Assembly: GCA_903813345.2 (NCBI GenBank)
Contig: CAIIXF020000011.1
Span: 27,892,166 to 27,956,165 of the forward strand
Source of the DNA: Owenia fusiformis
Taxonomy: Eukaryota; Annelida; Polychaeta; Sabellida; Oweniidae
DNA: 64,000 nucleotides
Direction of reading: 5' to 3'
Shown: positions 14,601 through 27,200 of the stretch, in pieces
Layout: each line of letters begins with the position of its first letter
Position numbering within the stretch: position 1 is the first letter of the stretch
The notes under the pieces: generated by a model
Database searches by the model: none
What the model saw: only the letters and a program-made list of their open reading frames with translations
Told to the model about the DNA's origin: nothing
Position numbers and translations under genes: made by a program

Positions 14601-14735
14601 CAAATATTTACCTTTAGCTTCTTCGTATGGCCATAAATAGTATGTACAAGGGATCAGGACTAAAGCATAAAATGAGAGGAGGAAATAGTAAAAAGTCCCC
14701 CCTCTCTCATCGTATTCGAATTCCATGCCAGCCAT
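2654..14735 (-). CDS. SEC63: SEC63, ER translocon J-domain protein (18 coding exons)
   Basis: Exons, 5' to 3': 14735-14612, 12895-12790, 10871-10757, 10617-10502, 10359-10298, 9653-9544, 9235-9127, 8721-8627, 8286-8151, 7939-7847, 7607-7462, 6696-6549, 6131-5932, 5439-5251, 5065-4847, 3660-3562, 3278-3174, 2788-2654. All junctions are GT-AG and phase-consistent, giving 768 aa (human about 760). Three membrane segments lie near residues 13-33, 79-95 and 192-210. A lumenal DnaJ domain lies between the last two, with HPD at 134-136 for BiP recruitment. The Sec63/Brl region follows, with [20 protein letters not shown] and [13 protein letters not shown]-like blocks, then a lysine-rich linker, [10 protein letters not shown], and an acidic tail ending [10 protein letters not shown], the kind that binds SEC62. 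The start ATG ([10 protein letters not shown]) opens the first membrane segment. For exon 14 the GTACGT donor at 5250 was chosen because it keeps phase; the frame stays open 11 codons beyond it. Function is known from the family: it partners SEC61/SEC62 in post-translational import and in BiP cycling. Confidence 0.97.
3893..3999 (-). repeat. gtgacat-family mini-element fragment in SEC63 intron 15
   Basis: Starts ATCACCACCTGTCATTTGTTAC and ends GTTGTGGTGGTGACAT, matching the ends of the larger copy at 44926-46638 and shorter ones at 9435, 26430, 28270 and 30365. The interior shares the GCCAAACACCAACTG-type segment. Confidence 0.55.
6840..7441. repeat. 602-bp TTAA-flanked fold-back MITE in SEC63 intron 11
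   Basis: The left end, AGGAATATTCCTT preceded by TTAA (6836-6839), mirrors the right end AAGGAATATTCCT followed by TTAA (7442-7445). The arms remain complementary for over 200 bp each. For example, CATCTTTTAAAATTTC and GGAAGTGATGTCATCGACTC on the left match their complements around 7255-7300. It has no coding capacity. TTAA target duplications are the signature of piggyBac-type transposition. A transcribed copy would form a long hairpin. Confidence 0.8.
9430..9530 (-). repeat. gtgacat-family fragment in SEC63 intron 6
   Basis: Carries CAAGGCATTAGCATGCAAAATG, then TCACCACCTGCCATGCCATT and the accessory ACCAAACACCAACTTG segment. This is the same right-end module as at 44926-44955 and, in reverse, at 28400-28430 and 30470-30503. 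Confidence 0.55.
13146..13335. repeat. small inverted-repeat element in SEC63 intron 1
   Basis: Left GGGGTAACTTTGA occurs twice (13146 and 13164) and is mirrored by TCAAAGTTACCCC at about 13318-13330. The spacing suggests a short MITE-like unit, although target duplications were not resolved. Confidence 0.4.
13370..13600. repeat. TCACGCATTTG-family repeat in SEC63 intron 1
   Basis: Contains TCACGCATTTGCT motifs at about 13412 and 13542 and ends near AGGTTGACAGGCCTG. The same motif and end recur at 51731-52213, so this is a dispersed repeat family. Confidence 0.45.
13722..14360. repeat. about 640-bp fold-back element in SEC63 intron 1
   Basis: Sequence from 13722 (ATAAAATGATAGTC) is imperfectly complementary, arm against arm, to sequence ending at about 14360 (GACTATCATTTTG). 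Matching landmarks are AATAGTGACCTTTTAAA with TTTAAAGGTCACTATT, GGAGCGCTGAA with TTCAGCGCTCC, and TTTCGATCAAGACTTGTAA with its complement at 14137-14155. The turn lies near 14035. It has no coding capacity. Confidence 0.75.
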
Positions 14736-15295
14736 TTTCTACGTCATCAACGTAATCCGGCCCTGTGTAATTTTGTAAAAATGGAAAAATTCACAAACAA
14801 GTCGTATTATCAAGTTTCTTGAGGTAAATATGTAAATTTAAGTAATGAATTCCACCTCAGGCCTATAACACATATAAATGTGAAATATTTTACAAACAAA
14901 ATACGACATAACTGCTCTAAAAGATGTGTAAATCGAATAAAACGGAAACTTCCGGTTTTAAAATCTGGCGGTTCCTTCAAAAGTTCGTAAAATTGTCTCG
15001 ATATTTATTACTTTACTGTTTAGCCATTAACAATAACAGTTAGATAATTATTTTCATGGGTTATCGGTTATCAATGACCGAAGGGCTCCTCTGAGGAGCT
15101 GTAGAGTAACAAGTCAGATGGACATGAAAGAGTGCTAAACCCGGGTGCTTGCGCAACGGTAACTGAAAGCATGGCAGGACCTTCTGATCCAAAGTCGAAT
15201 GCTCTTCCACTGAGCCATAAAGTCTCACAGTGCCCACACTTGCATATGTTATTTTACCAAAAATAAATGAAAAGGTCAATATTTTTATTTTAGCA
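14736..15295. promoter_or_regulatory. head-to-head SEC63/FANCG promoter interval
   Basis: The two start codons are 560 bp apart in divergent orientation. ACTTCCGG (CCGGAAGT on the other strand, an ETS-type core) occurs at 14948-14955, with another in SEC63 intron 1 at 14547-14554. A CRE-like TACGTCA follows the SEC63 ATG at about 14741. No TATA box is clear. A donor-like GAG|GTAAAT at 14822 and acceptor TTTTAG at 15293 could bracket a FANCG 5'UTR intron. The ATG at 14781 closes after 13 codons and is not the FANCG start. A SINE sits at 15085-15238. Confidence 0.55.
15085..15238 (-). repeat. tRNA-derived SINE (degenerate)
   Basis: On the minus strand it reads TTTATGGCTCAGTGGAAGAGC, a pol III A-box/D-arm. 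An anticodon-arm-like GACTTTGGATC (TTG in the loop) and AGGTCCTG follow. The B-box half is decayed. It resembles the units at 44374 and 44650. Confidence 0.55.
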
Positions 15296-18200
15296 ATGGT
15301 AGTGGAAATGGACCCTACAAGGATTGGACATGTAGATAAAGAGTCTAAATGGCAAATACTGAAAGGTAGATTAGTAGTTAGTACTTCATATTTCAACCAA
15401 AATACAATTTGTTGTTTAAATGACTCAATTGTCAATCACTTGACATAACATCTCTTAAAACTTTATGTAAGAAGGTACAATATGATGTTACAGCTATTTT
15501 ACTTTTGTATAGCCTACCAATAATTTATTCCAGGACTTCCACTTCACCATGACCACCTTGCTTTAGAGATAGAAGTGATTTGCAAACTCATCTATTCCAG
15601 TATGGTAGAACATAACAATGAAAGCCTTGAAGATGTCATTCAGAAACTCATATTTACACTGAATAGAGGTAAAGAGGTTAATTTTACAGGTTGGGCCATA
15701 AAACATGTAACACTCCTATATCTGCTCTTGTCAATAGAAAATACATTATTGTCCAATTTTATTGGTCCAGCCTGTATATGCATGTATAGAACACCACTCT
15801 CAGAACACCTGATAAGAAAATAAATACACTGAGGAATTTTCATAGCTTTTCACATTATTATACCATTTGAAAAAGATTCAAGTGTCGTAAAATATTGACT
15901 TACCAGATATTTGCCCCATTGCTATTTGCACTTGAGAAAATGTTAGAAATGGAATAAAATACAATGAATTTTTATACTTCAGTCAAAGGAAGAAGCCTTC
16001 CAGTTCAGCAGCTGCATGGAGGTACATGTATAGAGCAAACACTGAATGAAGTTACAACACTGTTGATCACTCTCCTTGCAGATATACAATCTCAAGGTAT
16101 AGTCTTTTCCAATGAATTTCAATAAGTAAGTAGTCATGCATCAAGTCTCTGTAATGTAAACCCATGGTAAGCCCATCCCCCAGAGTCATAATAAGTGTGG
16201 GGGGGATGTGTAAAGGTTTGATGAGATCTCATTTGAAATCATATCAAATTTCATAGAATGAAGCTTCAAATTAAAGTAAATAATTTGGCATTGTTTTTGA
16301 GATTTCTTGGTCAACAAACCAAATTGCTATTTATATTAGTTACCTACATTGTGAAGCTTAATGTGCATATACTACACATGTATACCCTTTAACATTGTAT
16401 ATTTTCAGTCACATTTTAAGGAGTTACATATCCACTTTCATGGCCAAGAATTTTAAAATCTTTTTCTTGGTGTAAATTTTCATGTAAAGCAGCAATTGCT
16501 GTATAAAGAAACAATGTATTGTTTTATAGAGATGTTGAAGAGACTGGTGAAAGTTGGTTTGATATTCGTGGTGGTACAGGGGAAGCAGAAATTCCATACA
16601 GATCCTCTGTTGTTAAAAATGCTCTTCAAAACTGCATGTGCTATAGTAAAGGTATGTTTTGATATCAATAAACATTAGTACATGTAATAAATAATGTTAT
16701 TGTAACAACAATGATTATCCTCAAAGCTTTCCAGGAAAAGAGAAAGTACAATTGCAAGTGTTAGGCAACAACTGCAGCTTCTCTCTGGTTAACAAGTTTA
16801 ACAATTCATGCACTTTTGGAAGATTTTTGAACTTTTTGTCATTAAGTCAAAATACACTTAGACTTAGCTTGTATTGGTGAATGTAGCTTTTGGCTGTCAG
16901 CCTACTATTTTATAAAAACTCATTTAGATATGAATAGCACAGTAGCAGGTTCTATTGATGGTTATTACTTATATATGAGTTGCCTATGAAATAGAAGGTT
17001 AATCCGGGAGCCAACATCCAAAAGTTACTTTTGCGAATACAAGCTAACTCTGTGTTGGGGAAATTACCTCGGACACCTCCCGTCATCTCACAAGGCAAAC
17101 CATCCAATGTGGTAATGCACAACACTTAATCAATTCGATGCTGTATATTTCAGAGTGGATCAAAAAATGATGAGCTAGTGAATGATAATCCAAAGGAGGT
17201 CCTACTTATTGTATGTAACAGCCAGAACATACAAAGTGACTCTGATGTCAGAGATGTAATCTGTTTGTTATATGGGAGTTATTTAATGAGCAACCCTACC
17301 CTGAGAGATCCCATTCTAGGTGATACCACCCTCTCTGGTATTATAGAGGTTTTAGATGTCATTAGCACTGAGACTCTGCTGCCACTAGCCAAGTATTTTA
17401 AAGGTAAAACTTTTTTTCAAAATTTTTCCACGAGTTGCTGATAATCTTTGTACTTGATGTAGGTTTGATAACATGAATTAATGAACAGTTGTCATCAGAG
17501 TTAAAAATGGACCCCATACTTGATTAATTTCTGCATTAATTTTCTCAATTGTTTACTTATTCATCTTAAACTGACAAATACTTGGAATTAAATGCCACCA
17601 ACCACTCAGGTTAGTTACAAAAAGGGAAAACTCAAGTTCTCCTTTTTGCACAATCAGTTTTTTCTGTCCAAATCACCCAACTGCTACATAGGTTTAGACT
17701 GTAATAAAGGTAACTTAGCTTGGGGATATCATATAAAATTACAAAAACAAAACTTTTATAAATATATGATGAATATATTTTATAAGCTTCTAATAATTTA
17801 ATATGTATACATGTAGATATTTTTCTCGATGGGAAGACATTTACAAATTATACAATTGTTTAGTAATTTTGATTTTTCATAGTAGTATTAATAGTTTTTA
17901 CTTTTTAAGACACGTTATCTGATATACATTTCTCCTTTAAATTATATATCTCATTTTCAGGTTTATAAATTATAAATGAGTCAGTCAAATTTTTGCAGAG
18001 AGTGAAAGCAATATTAATCCTGGCCAATGATTTCTGGTACTTTTTAAGTTATAGAAACTTTAATATTTAAGGATAAGGGTCCAAAGATCAGTTTATGTGT
18101 TTTTGCAATGGATAGCTCCATAATGATGAGAGAGGGATTAAATAATACCAAAAATGGCCATAGACATTAATGATAAATTATCTTTAGCAACATATAAAAA

Positions 18201-21200
18201 GAAAAAACTGCCCCATGTACCCTTATTCCTCTATACAGTATTTATGCTGTATCTTAAAAAAATACAAATAAAACATTTACAATAGGTGGACAGTAGTTAA
18301 CCATGGACAATGCCTTCAGTCTCTGATCATTTTAACCCTTGTATGTATCAACCATAATTACTTTCCATATACCACTCTGTTCAAGTTATAGTTTCACTCA
18401 GAAAATATGTACTGCACTCCAAACTTCATATTGCACTCATATTGCACTGAGTGTCTGTATGGAACGATCATGAGTGAATTATAACTAAAATATGTAATGC
18501 CTATGAATATTCTGTTGCAATGATTTTATGTTTATATATGCAACAATGTGGTCCATTTCTGCATGTACATTTATAATATACACTATATAAACCACACAAT
18601 TCCTTTAATACAATTCATTTTTTTCTGAATAAAAATAATTTAATGCAAAAATACACACATCCATGATACTGCACGTCTTCCAGGAACTATAGATCTATTC
18701 TTGAATAATAAATATACAATAAATCTTTGCCAAATTTGGGACTAGCTACCTTATCACTATATAAGGTCATAATTTAGTCGCTACAGGCCCCTGTGACCCC
18801 CTTTCACAAATTGACTACACAGGTTTGAAACCTTCTCACACAGGGAGGTGTGAAGTGGGGGATCCCAACAGCTTGTACCGAGACTAGTCATAATTCTAAG
18901 CATTCTATTTCCAGCACTATGTAATATTATGCATAGCGATATATCAAATGCAATGCGCCAACTTGAGCATGTACTAAAATCAAACATGACCAGAGTGAAG
19001 TTACAAGCATTTTCTTATAATGCCCTAGGGGTCTGCTTTCATCTCCAGGTAAATACAATAACATTTGTTTATTTTAAAAGAGATTCTATGAAGGGTATTC
19101 TCAAAAGCCTCTTAACAATTTTTGAAAATGTGAAAAGTACCCTGGACAGGTTGAATGAATCATATTATTTAACTGCCATATTCTCTCTAATGAGCGCATG
19201 ATGCGGTTCCAAAAGTAATGCATTAAACTTTGTGTTTTCTTGAGACCATATTCAACATGAAAGTTGCATGTGCCTTCATTGGAACTGTGCACTCATTAGA
19301 GAGAACACAGTAAATACAGTGTTGCTTGTACTATCTACAAATGCTTTTTCACGTCCATTACCCAATTTTCATTTGTCACTATTTTGGCATTGACACATGG
19401 CAGTGATTAATACTGACATATGTGAACTATTTAAGTCAAACCTGACTTATTTACATCTACATGTATCACAGTAATAAATGTTTGATTATAAATCTATATT
19501 CAGTCACATGTACATAATAGTAACACATTGACATATAACAATAAACCTCTGCTGTTTCAGGAAGTGGGGAAATATTTAATAATTTAATCATATTAAATTA
19601 TAAAATATGCTGGGATTTGATACATCCTTAACAAAACTAACAAAGACTGCACTAAATATTTACACTTGTATGTATATAACTAGCTGTTTGTGTAAATAAT
19701 TTGTTGAAAAAATAATTAGTGCATTTTTAGCAAAATTAAAACACCTTATTACTGCTTTAAAATTGATTTTCTTAAGAGATCACCCTAAACCTCTTTTGTC
19801 AAACCTTTTTCTTAACTTTTGAGATTTTTTGTGATTTCTTTCATTCTGACAAGTTTTAACATTTTAGAGTAAATTTTAAAAACTGGCCAATAGGTCATTT
19901 TTACAAAAAGTTCTTTTGTTAATGAATGCTTTCAAAACTTTTCTAGAAAAATAAAAGTGGTGACATGCTAAAACTATAATAAAATAAATAACAATAAGCT
20001 CACAAATGAGATGCTAAGCACCATTATTAAAATACAGTGACTTAATAGAGCCAAAAATACCTCTACCACCATAATATATATATACTATTTGAACTACTTA
20101 AAACTACATTCACTTTGGAAAAATACAAAGTGAGATGTGATCTCCATGGGGTCAAGTGTTGAAAAACTTTTCTCCAAAATGGAGCCACCACCAATTTTAT
20201 AGAATTCCCGCATGGACTCCAATAAAATTGATATGAGAATTGTCTCAGACCAATGTCAGTCTATAGTAAATTATTGACAGAAGGACAGATGGATAAGTTA
20301 ACAGACATACAGATGAGTGAATGATAACACAGGGTCGCTGTGTGAGTCAAAAAGTACCTCTACCACCATTATATACATATATTACACTGTTACACTTCTC
20401 AAAACTACATTTATTTCAAAAAAATGCAAAGTGAGATCTTATGTCACTGTGGCTGATAACCTGATGGTACCAGTATTTGTGAATATTCTTTTTTGAGTAT
20501 AAGTTATATATTTGCCACAGAGTCAATACTTTCTATTTGTGGTGTACATGGTGTAACTCAGCCAAAATTGACAAATCAAAAGCTGACTCGGAGTATTGAA
20601 CTCGATGTACAGTAGATGTTTCATCTATTGTACTCCATGACACCAATGGCCTTTTAACATTTCTAAAGCCTTTGATTTTAACTAATGCATTTAGATGCAT
20701 AGTAATGGAGTATCCCTTTAAGAAGAATCGTCAGATGGGTCTGTTTCCAAAACACAATCGCCATTCTCTTCAGCTGTATCGGTGTTATTGCTATACACAC
20801 TTGTGCTATTATCTGTCATACTAACATTGTTTTTACAATCTAAAAAGATGTTACCACCAAAATTTCCAAAGAAGAAATTATAGTTCATTTTCTTGTGTCC
20901 TTGTCTGGTCGACTCATCACGTATTAACTCTTGCTTCAGTTCCTCAATGGTCTGAGTCTGCACCCCTCTTCCTTGCATGCATTTCTTGCCTGCAATTAAA
21001 GTAAATAAACTATTAATTTTGGTCCTTTATTTCTGTTCATGGGATATAGTGAAGCCCTCTGTCAGTCTGTCCGTCCATCAGTCAGTCAGTTTTAAGTTTG
21101 GTCGTTTATATCTGTTCATGGGATATAGTGAAGCCCTCCATCAGTCTGTCCGTCCATCAGTCAGTCAGTATTAATTTTGGTCGTTTATATCTGTTCATGG

Positions 21201-24200
21201 GATATAGTGAAGCCCTCCATCAGTCTGTCCGTCCATCAGTCAGTCAGTATTAATTTTGGTCATTTATATCTGTTCATGGGTTATAGTGAAGCCCTCCATT
21301 AGTCTGTCTGTCCATCAGTCCGTCTGTCTGTCTGTCTGGAAAATAAACACCAGTGGATGGATTTTCTTCATGGCAGACAGACACAGGAACCTGTCGTTGA
21401 AGGAGCCCTTTTTTATGTGCTCCAATACATAGATGTACAAGTACACACCACAGCCTTTTGTACTAGTCATGAACAACTCAGTCAAACCTCCCTAAGTTCT
21501 TTACGCAACAAGCAAATTAATCTTGCCTGAACCAAGAATGGAATCTGGGACCTTATGCGTAATTATAGTAATCTACCATATCTGCTGAAATATGGAATGT
21601 ATACTTGGGTTGATTGTAAAATTACAAAAAAGGTAGGATAAAGAATATGAAAAAGTCGTTTGATCTTGTCCCAGAAGCAATATTTTGTTATTTTTATAGC
21701 CTAGAATTCTCCATAAGTAACTTCATATGTGAATGCTGTGAAAAAATAATCTTTGAATTAAAGAAAATTTGAGCTATGAACAACAAACATATAATGACAT
21801 CAAAGGAGCTTCTTCAATCAATGTTGATATAATATTGAAATTGTATATTAAAAGTAAAATTAAAACTAAATGTTAACATAACAAACCGCATATTTCTTGG
21901 TTGATTATCTCCTCGACAATATCATAGTTTTTTAAACAATTTTCCAGATTTTTCCTTCAGAGTCTTTGTTCACATAATATATGTTTTTGAAACTCAAAAC
22001 TGATCATAATCATAAGTAAAACATTTAAAAATCAAATCAATTGAATATCAAATATGAATTGATAATATAACATTAAATTACTCAATCATGCCAAAATCCA
22101 CTATAGCTCAGCGGTAGAGCGTGTACCAATTATGCATAGGTCCAGGATTCAATCCCGGTTCAGGCACTTAGGGCCACGTCGTGTTAAAAGGCTGTGATGT
22201 GTACATGTATGCCTATGTGTGAGTGCGAGATGAGTTGTCCAGGGGATGAGTTGTCCAAGGGATTGGTTTTCCAGGGGATGAGTTGTCCAGGGGATGAGTT
22301 GTCCAAGGGATTGGTTTTCCAGGGGATGAGTTGTCCAGGGGATGCATTGTCCAACAAATGGGTTGTCCAACGGATGGGTTGTCCAGGGGATGAGTTGTCC
22401 AGGGGAAGAAATGTCTAGGGGATGAGTTGTCAGGTTACCCGTGGTAGATATTGTATTGTGACATATAAAGATTAATGAATATGAGTTTTTTTTGTTGGAA
22501 TTTGCTTCTCCGTGGAATTTCCATTTTCTAGTTCAGATTGCTATCAGGTTATTTTATTGCTTATTTTTACAAAGAAATTCCTACCTTTTTTCTGAGAGCT
22601 TGGGGAAGATATAGGCTTTGGCATGGTTGGTTTCTCTCTGCTCTTCTTTGGGTGTTTAGCTTGTTTGGAACCAGCTGCCTCGTCTTCATCAGACACTGAT
22701 TCTGTCACATACTGTTGGAAACTGGTCTTTAGAGGGATGTAACAGGATTCATCAGTGTTGAGCACTTGTGACCAGTGGACAGATTCAAGGGTATCAAATG
22801 GTGAAGTTCCCTGAGGAAATGTGAAAGCTACTCTGACAGATATGAGAAAGACCTCAATGGTGACAATATCGGCAAACAAAAAATTAATCTCATTTGGGGT
22901 AATTGTGAATGTGTATATGTAATAAACAATGATAAAAGCAACTGCTTTGAACTGCTGGACAAGTATAGTAGCTGGGGACCAGAAATCATAACTGAACCTA
23001 AATGCTTCCTTTCTAAAGTGAGGAAACAAAGCAAACTTGTATGGGAGAAAGCTACCATCGAATTTGTATCCAAATACAACAACAAGGAAGAAAACATTAG
23101 GAACTGTGCACCAAAACATGTCTTTGTATCCTTCAATGAGATCAGAAAACTGTTTCTCTAATTTAAAAGCAGGACTAAAAGCCTGGATAATGAATCTTAG
23201 AAGACTAATTGACACACAAACTTGTATAATTCCAAACAAAACCTGGATATAACTGACAAGTTTCACTGATGAATTCTCAGCAATGTTTTCATATTCTTGA
23301 TAACCTTCTGAATATTCATTGGTGCTGATATGGCTCAGAGTGGAGTAATAGCACAGATAGTGAAGCATAACCAAATGACTGCTACTTATGAAATAAACAT
23401 GGCCGAGTAAATAACTCCGGTATATTTCCTGAAACAACAAGTTGACGATGAATAAGGAAGCACCAACCAAGAAAACCTTCACGTGGAACTCTTGACATTG
23501 AGTCATTAACCCATACAGGACACAGACTAGGAACAAACTAAACAAAAAAGTGTTGATCATTCCCCGGGGGTCAAAGTACATACTCAACGCCTGATTTACA
23601 ATGAATCCCCAAAATACAACTATACAAACAACTAAAATGACCACAGTTCGAACGAGGTATTCTTTTGAGACAACACCTTTATGACGCAACTGGTTTTCTT
23701 TTTTAGCAAGTGACCACATAGCCTTTTTAGTTAAATATATCCCATAACCCACAACAAAGATAATTGATGATTTCACAAACAGGAACTGGCACAAGGTTTC
23801 AAATGTCAATGGAGTTGTACCACCAGTTGCTTGAACGAGGATGGATGGATAATATGATGGTTCTAATGAGTTATCACTTGTCAAGCCCAGGAGCCAGATC
23901 CAGATCTGTGGAAGTCCCACAAAGTTCTCGATTAGTATTGACAAGAAGCGGTAAACACATGACCTTTTTGTTCCTGGATGCGGACAAGGCAGCAATTTTA
24001 GAATTCCCGAGAGTGTCAACAGACTACACAGGACAAATCTTCTGTTTATTTGAACCCATTCCACAATTGGAGAGATGGGGTATCTCCAGATTGGTTCCAG
24101 GAGGGTCCCATCCATATATGCATAGCTAATCCTGGAGAACTGATGCCTTTCTTGTCTCTTTATCCAGAAGCCTAGCACAAGGGCAGTGTAGAAATACACT

Positions 24201-27200
24201 ATGGTTATCCCTCGTAATAATATATGCATATCTAAAGTTTAGCGGAAACTTTTATTTTCTAATAAGATTCTAGTTACTTTGGCAGATTCTTTGACAGTTT
24301 GTTGGCTTTGGTTCTATTCACAGTTTCCCTGTCTGAAAACAAATGAATATATTTTGAGTAAATATGAGTACAGTAAAGGTCAATCTGACCTTGTGGTTGA
24401 AGAAAACTGTGTAACTACAAAGAAAAAATGTTTACTCTTGTTGACATGTATACATACATACATTCGCCACATCAGAATACTGTATAAACAGAAATATATT
24501 AATATGAAAATTGCAATTGAATAATCCTAGGATGCAGAAATGAAACACAAAAAGTCTTGTTTTACTTCGGTTATAACTTTTAAGTAGTGGTTGTTTTCTT
24601 GTAAACTATTGCTTTCAATATACAAATACAGTATGTATATGTTGTTTTCAATTTACAAACATCATACTATTGTGCATACCATATATGCATTTATATATGT
24701 ACTTACTTATAATATTTAGGCCAATTTAGGTTGTAATCTTTCACTGGTAGTGATGTAACTGCACCTAATAGTTGGCATGTTATTCTGAGAAGTGGGAATC
24801 CCCTTTTTGGATGCTTTTTTGTATGAGTCATAAAATATTTACACTCTACTATAACTAACCCCTAGAAATGCATAAGATACTCTGTTTGTCTAATTGTATT
24901 GCTTAGTATATTTTTGAAAGTACCTTATAAAATCTAACAGTCATCCGATAACCATTAATAAGGAACAGAAAAATAAAAACAAATAACATAATCATTAGCC
25001 AAATGGGCTGCTCATGAACACCAAATGCAAGATATAGTAGTGACTTAAGCGTTGCTACAGGGAATTCCCTGTGATGATGCTGAAATAACTACATTGTAAA
25101 GTGGTGCTTCCAAGGGGTCTTTCAAGATAAGGTTCAACAGCATCAAAACCATAAATTATTTGATAGCCTTCAAAATATTATGCATAAGAGCCTATCAATA
25201 TAGTATAGTATAAGGCCCACCAATGATAAGCAATAATTTATTGGGTGTTTCATATTGATCTGGGATTTTTATGATAGTATACCTAGATGATAAACATGAT
25301 TTCTCTAAATCTTAAAATCATAGATGCAATATAAGTTCACCACTGTTTTCTCAATGGAACACTGTATCTGAACAGAAAAAATCACAAAGATTACATCATA
25401 TTTAAGAAAGGTATTTCAAAATTAGAGGGCATTGTTTCTGTGGCACCCTGTATATATACAATATTTGAGCTTTGTAGGAGTTCTTTTTCTCTTTCCAGGG
25501 TAAACATCACACAGCTATCCAGAAGTTCAAAGAAGCAATGCATTGTGATGGCTCTCTTTACATTGCTCTATTGAACCTCTCAGTGCAATACAGGTGCCTA
25601 GGCCTACAAGATCCTGAGCTAGAAATGCTGCATATACTCATTGGTGTAAGTGGTTTCCATATTCTTAACCAGGCCCGAGCCAGGATTTGCCAAGGGGGGG
25701 TTCACTTTTTGAAAAATTCCAGGGGGTTCACTTTTGACAATGTTGGTCCAAAAATGGCTAAAATCACTTAAAATGTGCTCAGAATGGAGAATGGTTAAAA
25801 ACTGCATGATTTTGAAAGAATTTTTGGTTACGGGCCTGTTAACACAAGTGGTTTTGAGATGTTCATTGTTGTCATTGGTTTCTAGATATTCAGTGGTATA
25901 AGTAGTAAATAGATCAATGTAAGTAGTTTCTACATACTCATAAGTGTTAGTGGTGTCTAGGTATTCATCAGTATAAATAGTTTCATGATACTCACCAGTA
26001 TACCTGATAAGTTTCCAATTCACTCATGGCTAGGCAAGGTGTGTCTGATTCCAGCCAATCCAAACAGAGTATTTCTGAGTGACAGCAGTGCATGAAATAA
26101 TCAATAATGCATTTGTTGTGTATGGTTACTAAGGTGATGAGATGTTTTGGTGATGATGTTTTTACTTGACCCTTGCATAAAGTTTCATTGAAAATATGTT
26201 CTTTTATTGATTTTGTATCTTTTAGGTGATTTTATAGAAAATATTTTGTTAAAAGCAAAGATTTAGAAACAACACCTTCATGGTGTGATTAAGCAAACAA
26301 TGCACTGAGTACAAGGCTTAAATCGTTTTATACTCATTACTGTAATTTGTTCCTAGATTATGCAGATAGTAAAATCAGTGGTTTATGTATACTCAGGACT
26401 GTGTTACTGAACTGTATGGTATTATAATGTTACGGTCACCACTGAAAATGGTGACATATAGCAATATAGTTGTAGTCTGCAACTTTTTTGTGAATGGAGT
26501 TTGGCAATCGATGTCTGTTACAAATTCTTATAATTTGCAATAACCACTTGCAGATGGTGACATTTGGTAGTGTTAATGCCTTGTAAATTATTTTATGCTT
26601 TCTTCTTATAAAGGGATTCCTGTTACTCTATGATCTCAATGAAGGGTATTTATAGATGTTTAATCTGATTGCCTCATTTTTAATCCAAACTATAGCTAAT
26701 TCTTCACAAAAGTTTAGTGCAGCATCATTATTTTTATAAATAAATTTATTTTAGTTGTTGGAATCTGATACAGAGATGGCAAAATGGAACACAATGGACT
26801 GCCACACAAATAAAGCATTCATTGAACTAGATGATATCCTACTGGAAAGAGAGGAACTTAGCCCTACTGTAACCCTACCAGAGGTTCTGTACTACATGGC
26901 AAAACAATGCTTGCAGTTGCAAAAGTAAGTATATCAATTCATTCAAAAGTCGATTTATGTATATCATAATGGTTATAATTTGATTGAGATGTTTAACCAT
27001 ATTCCTCTAAAAGTATATTATTCAATATATTAAACCTCCACTGTCTCGCTTTGAGCACATGAATTTAATATGAATGCCTCCATTTTTCATGATCTTGCTG
27101 TTACTTTTTGAACGTGTCACCTGATAACTTGAAAGTCTACCTTCATAGTCTTACCAAGTGGCTATTGATGTAAGTCGTATGCATTATAATGACAATTTGC

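Noticed and set aside
16531-16652. Alternative FANCG exon 4 frame (DVEETGESWFDIRGG...)
   Set aside because: Open, but joining it to exon 5 gives a stop within a few codons. Only the EMLKRLVKVG frame continues.
22149-22418. Repetitive peptides on both strands (PGDELSKGLVFQG-like)
   Set aside because: They are products of the 15-16 bp minisatellite. Both strands are equally open, and there are no gene signals.
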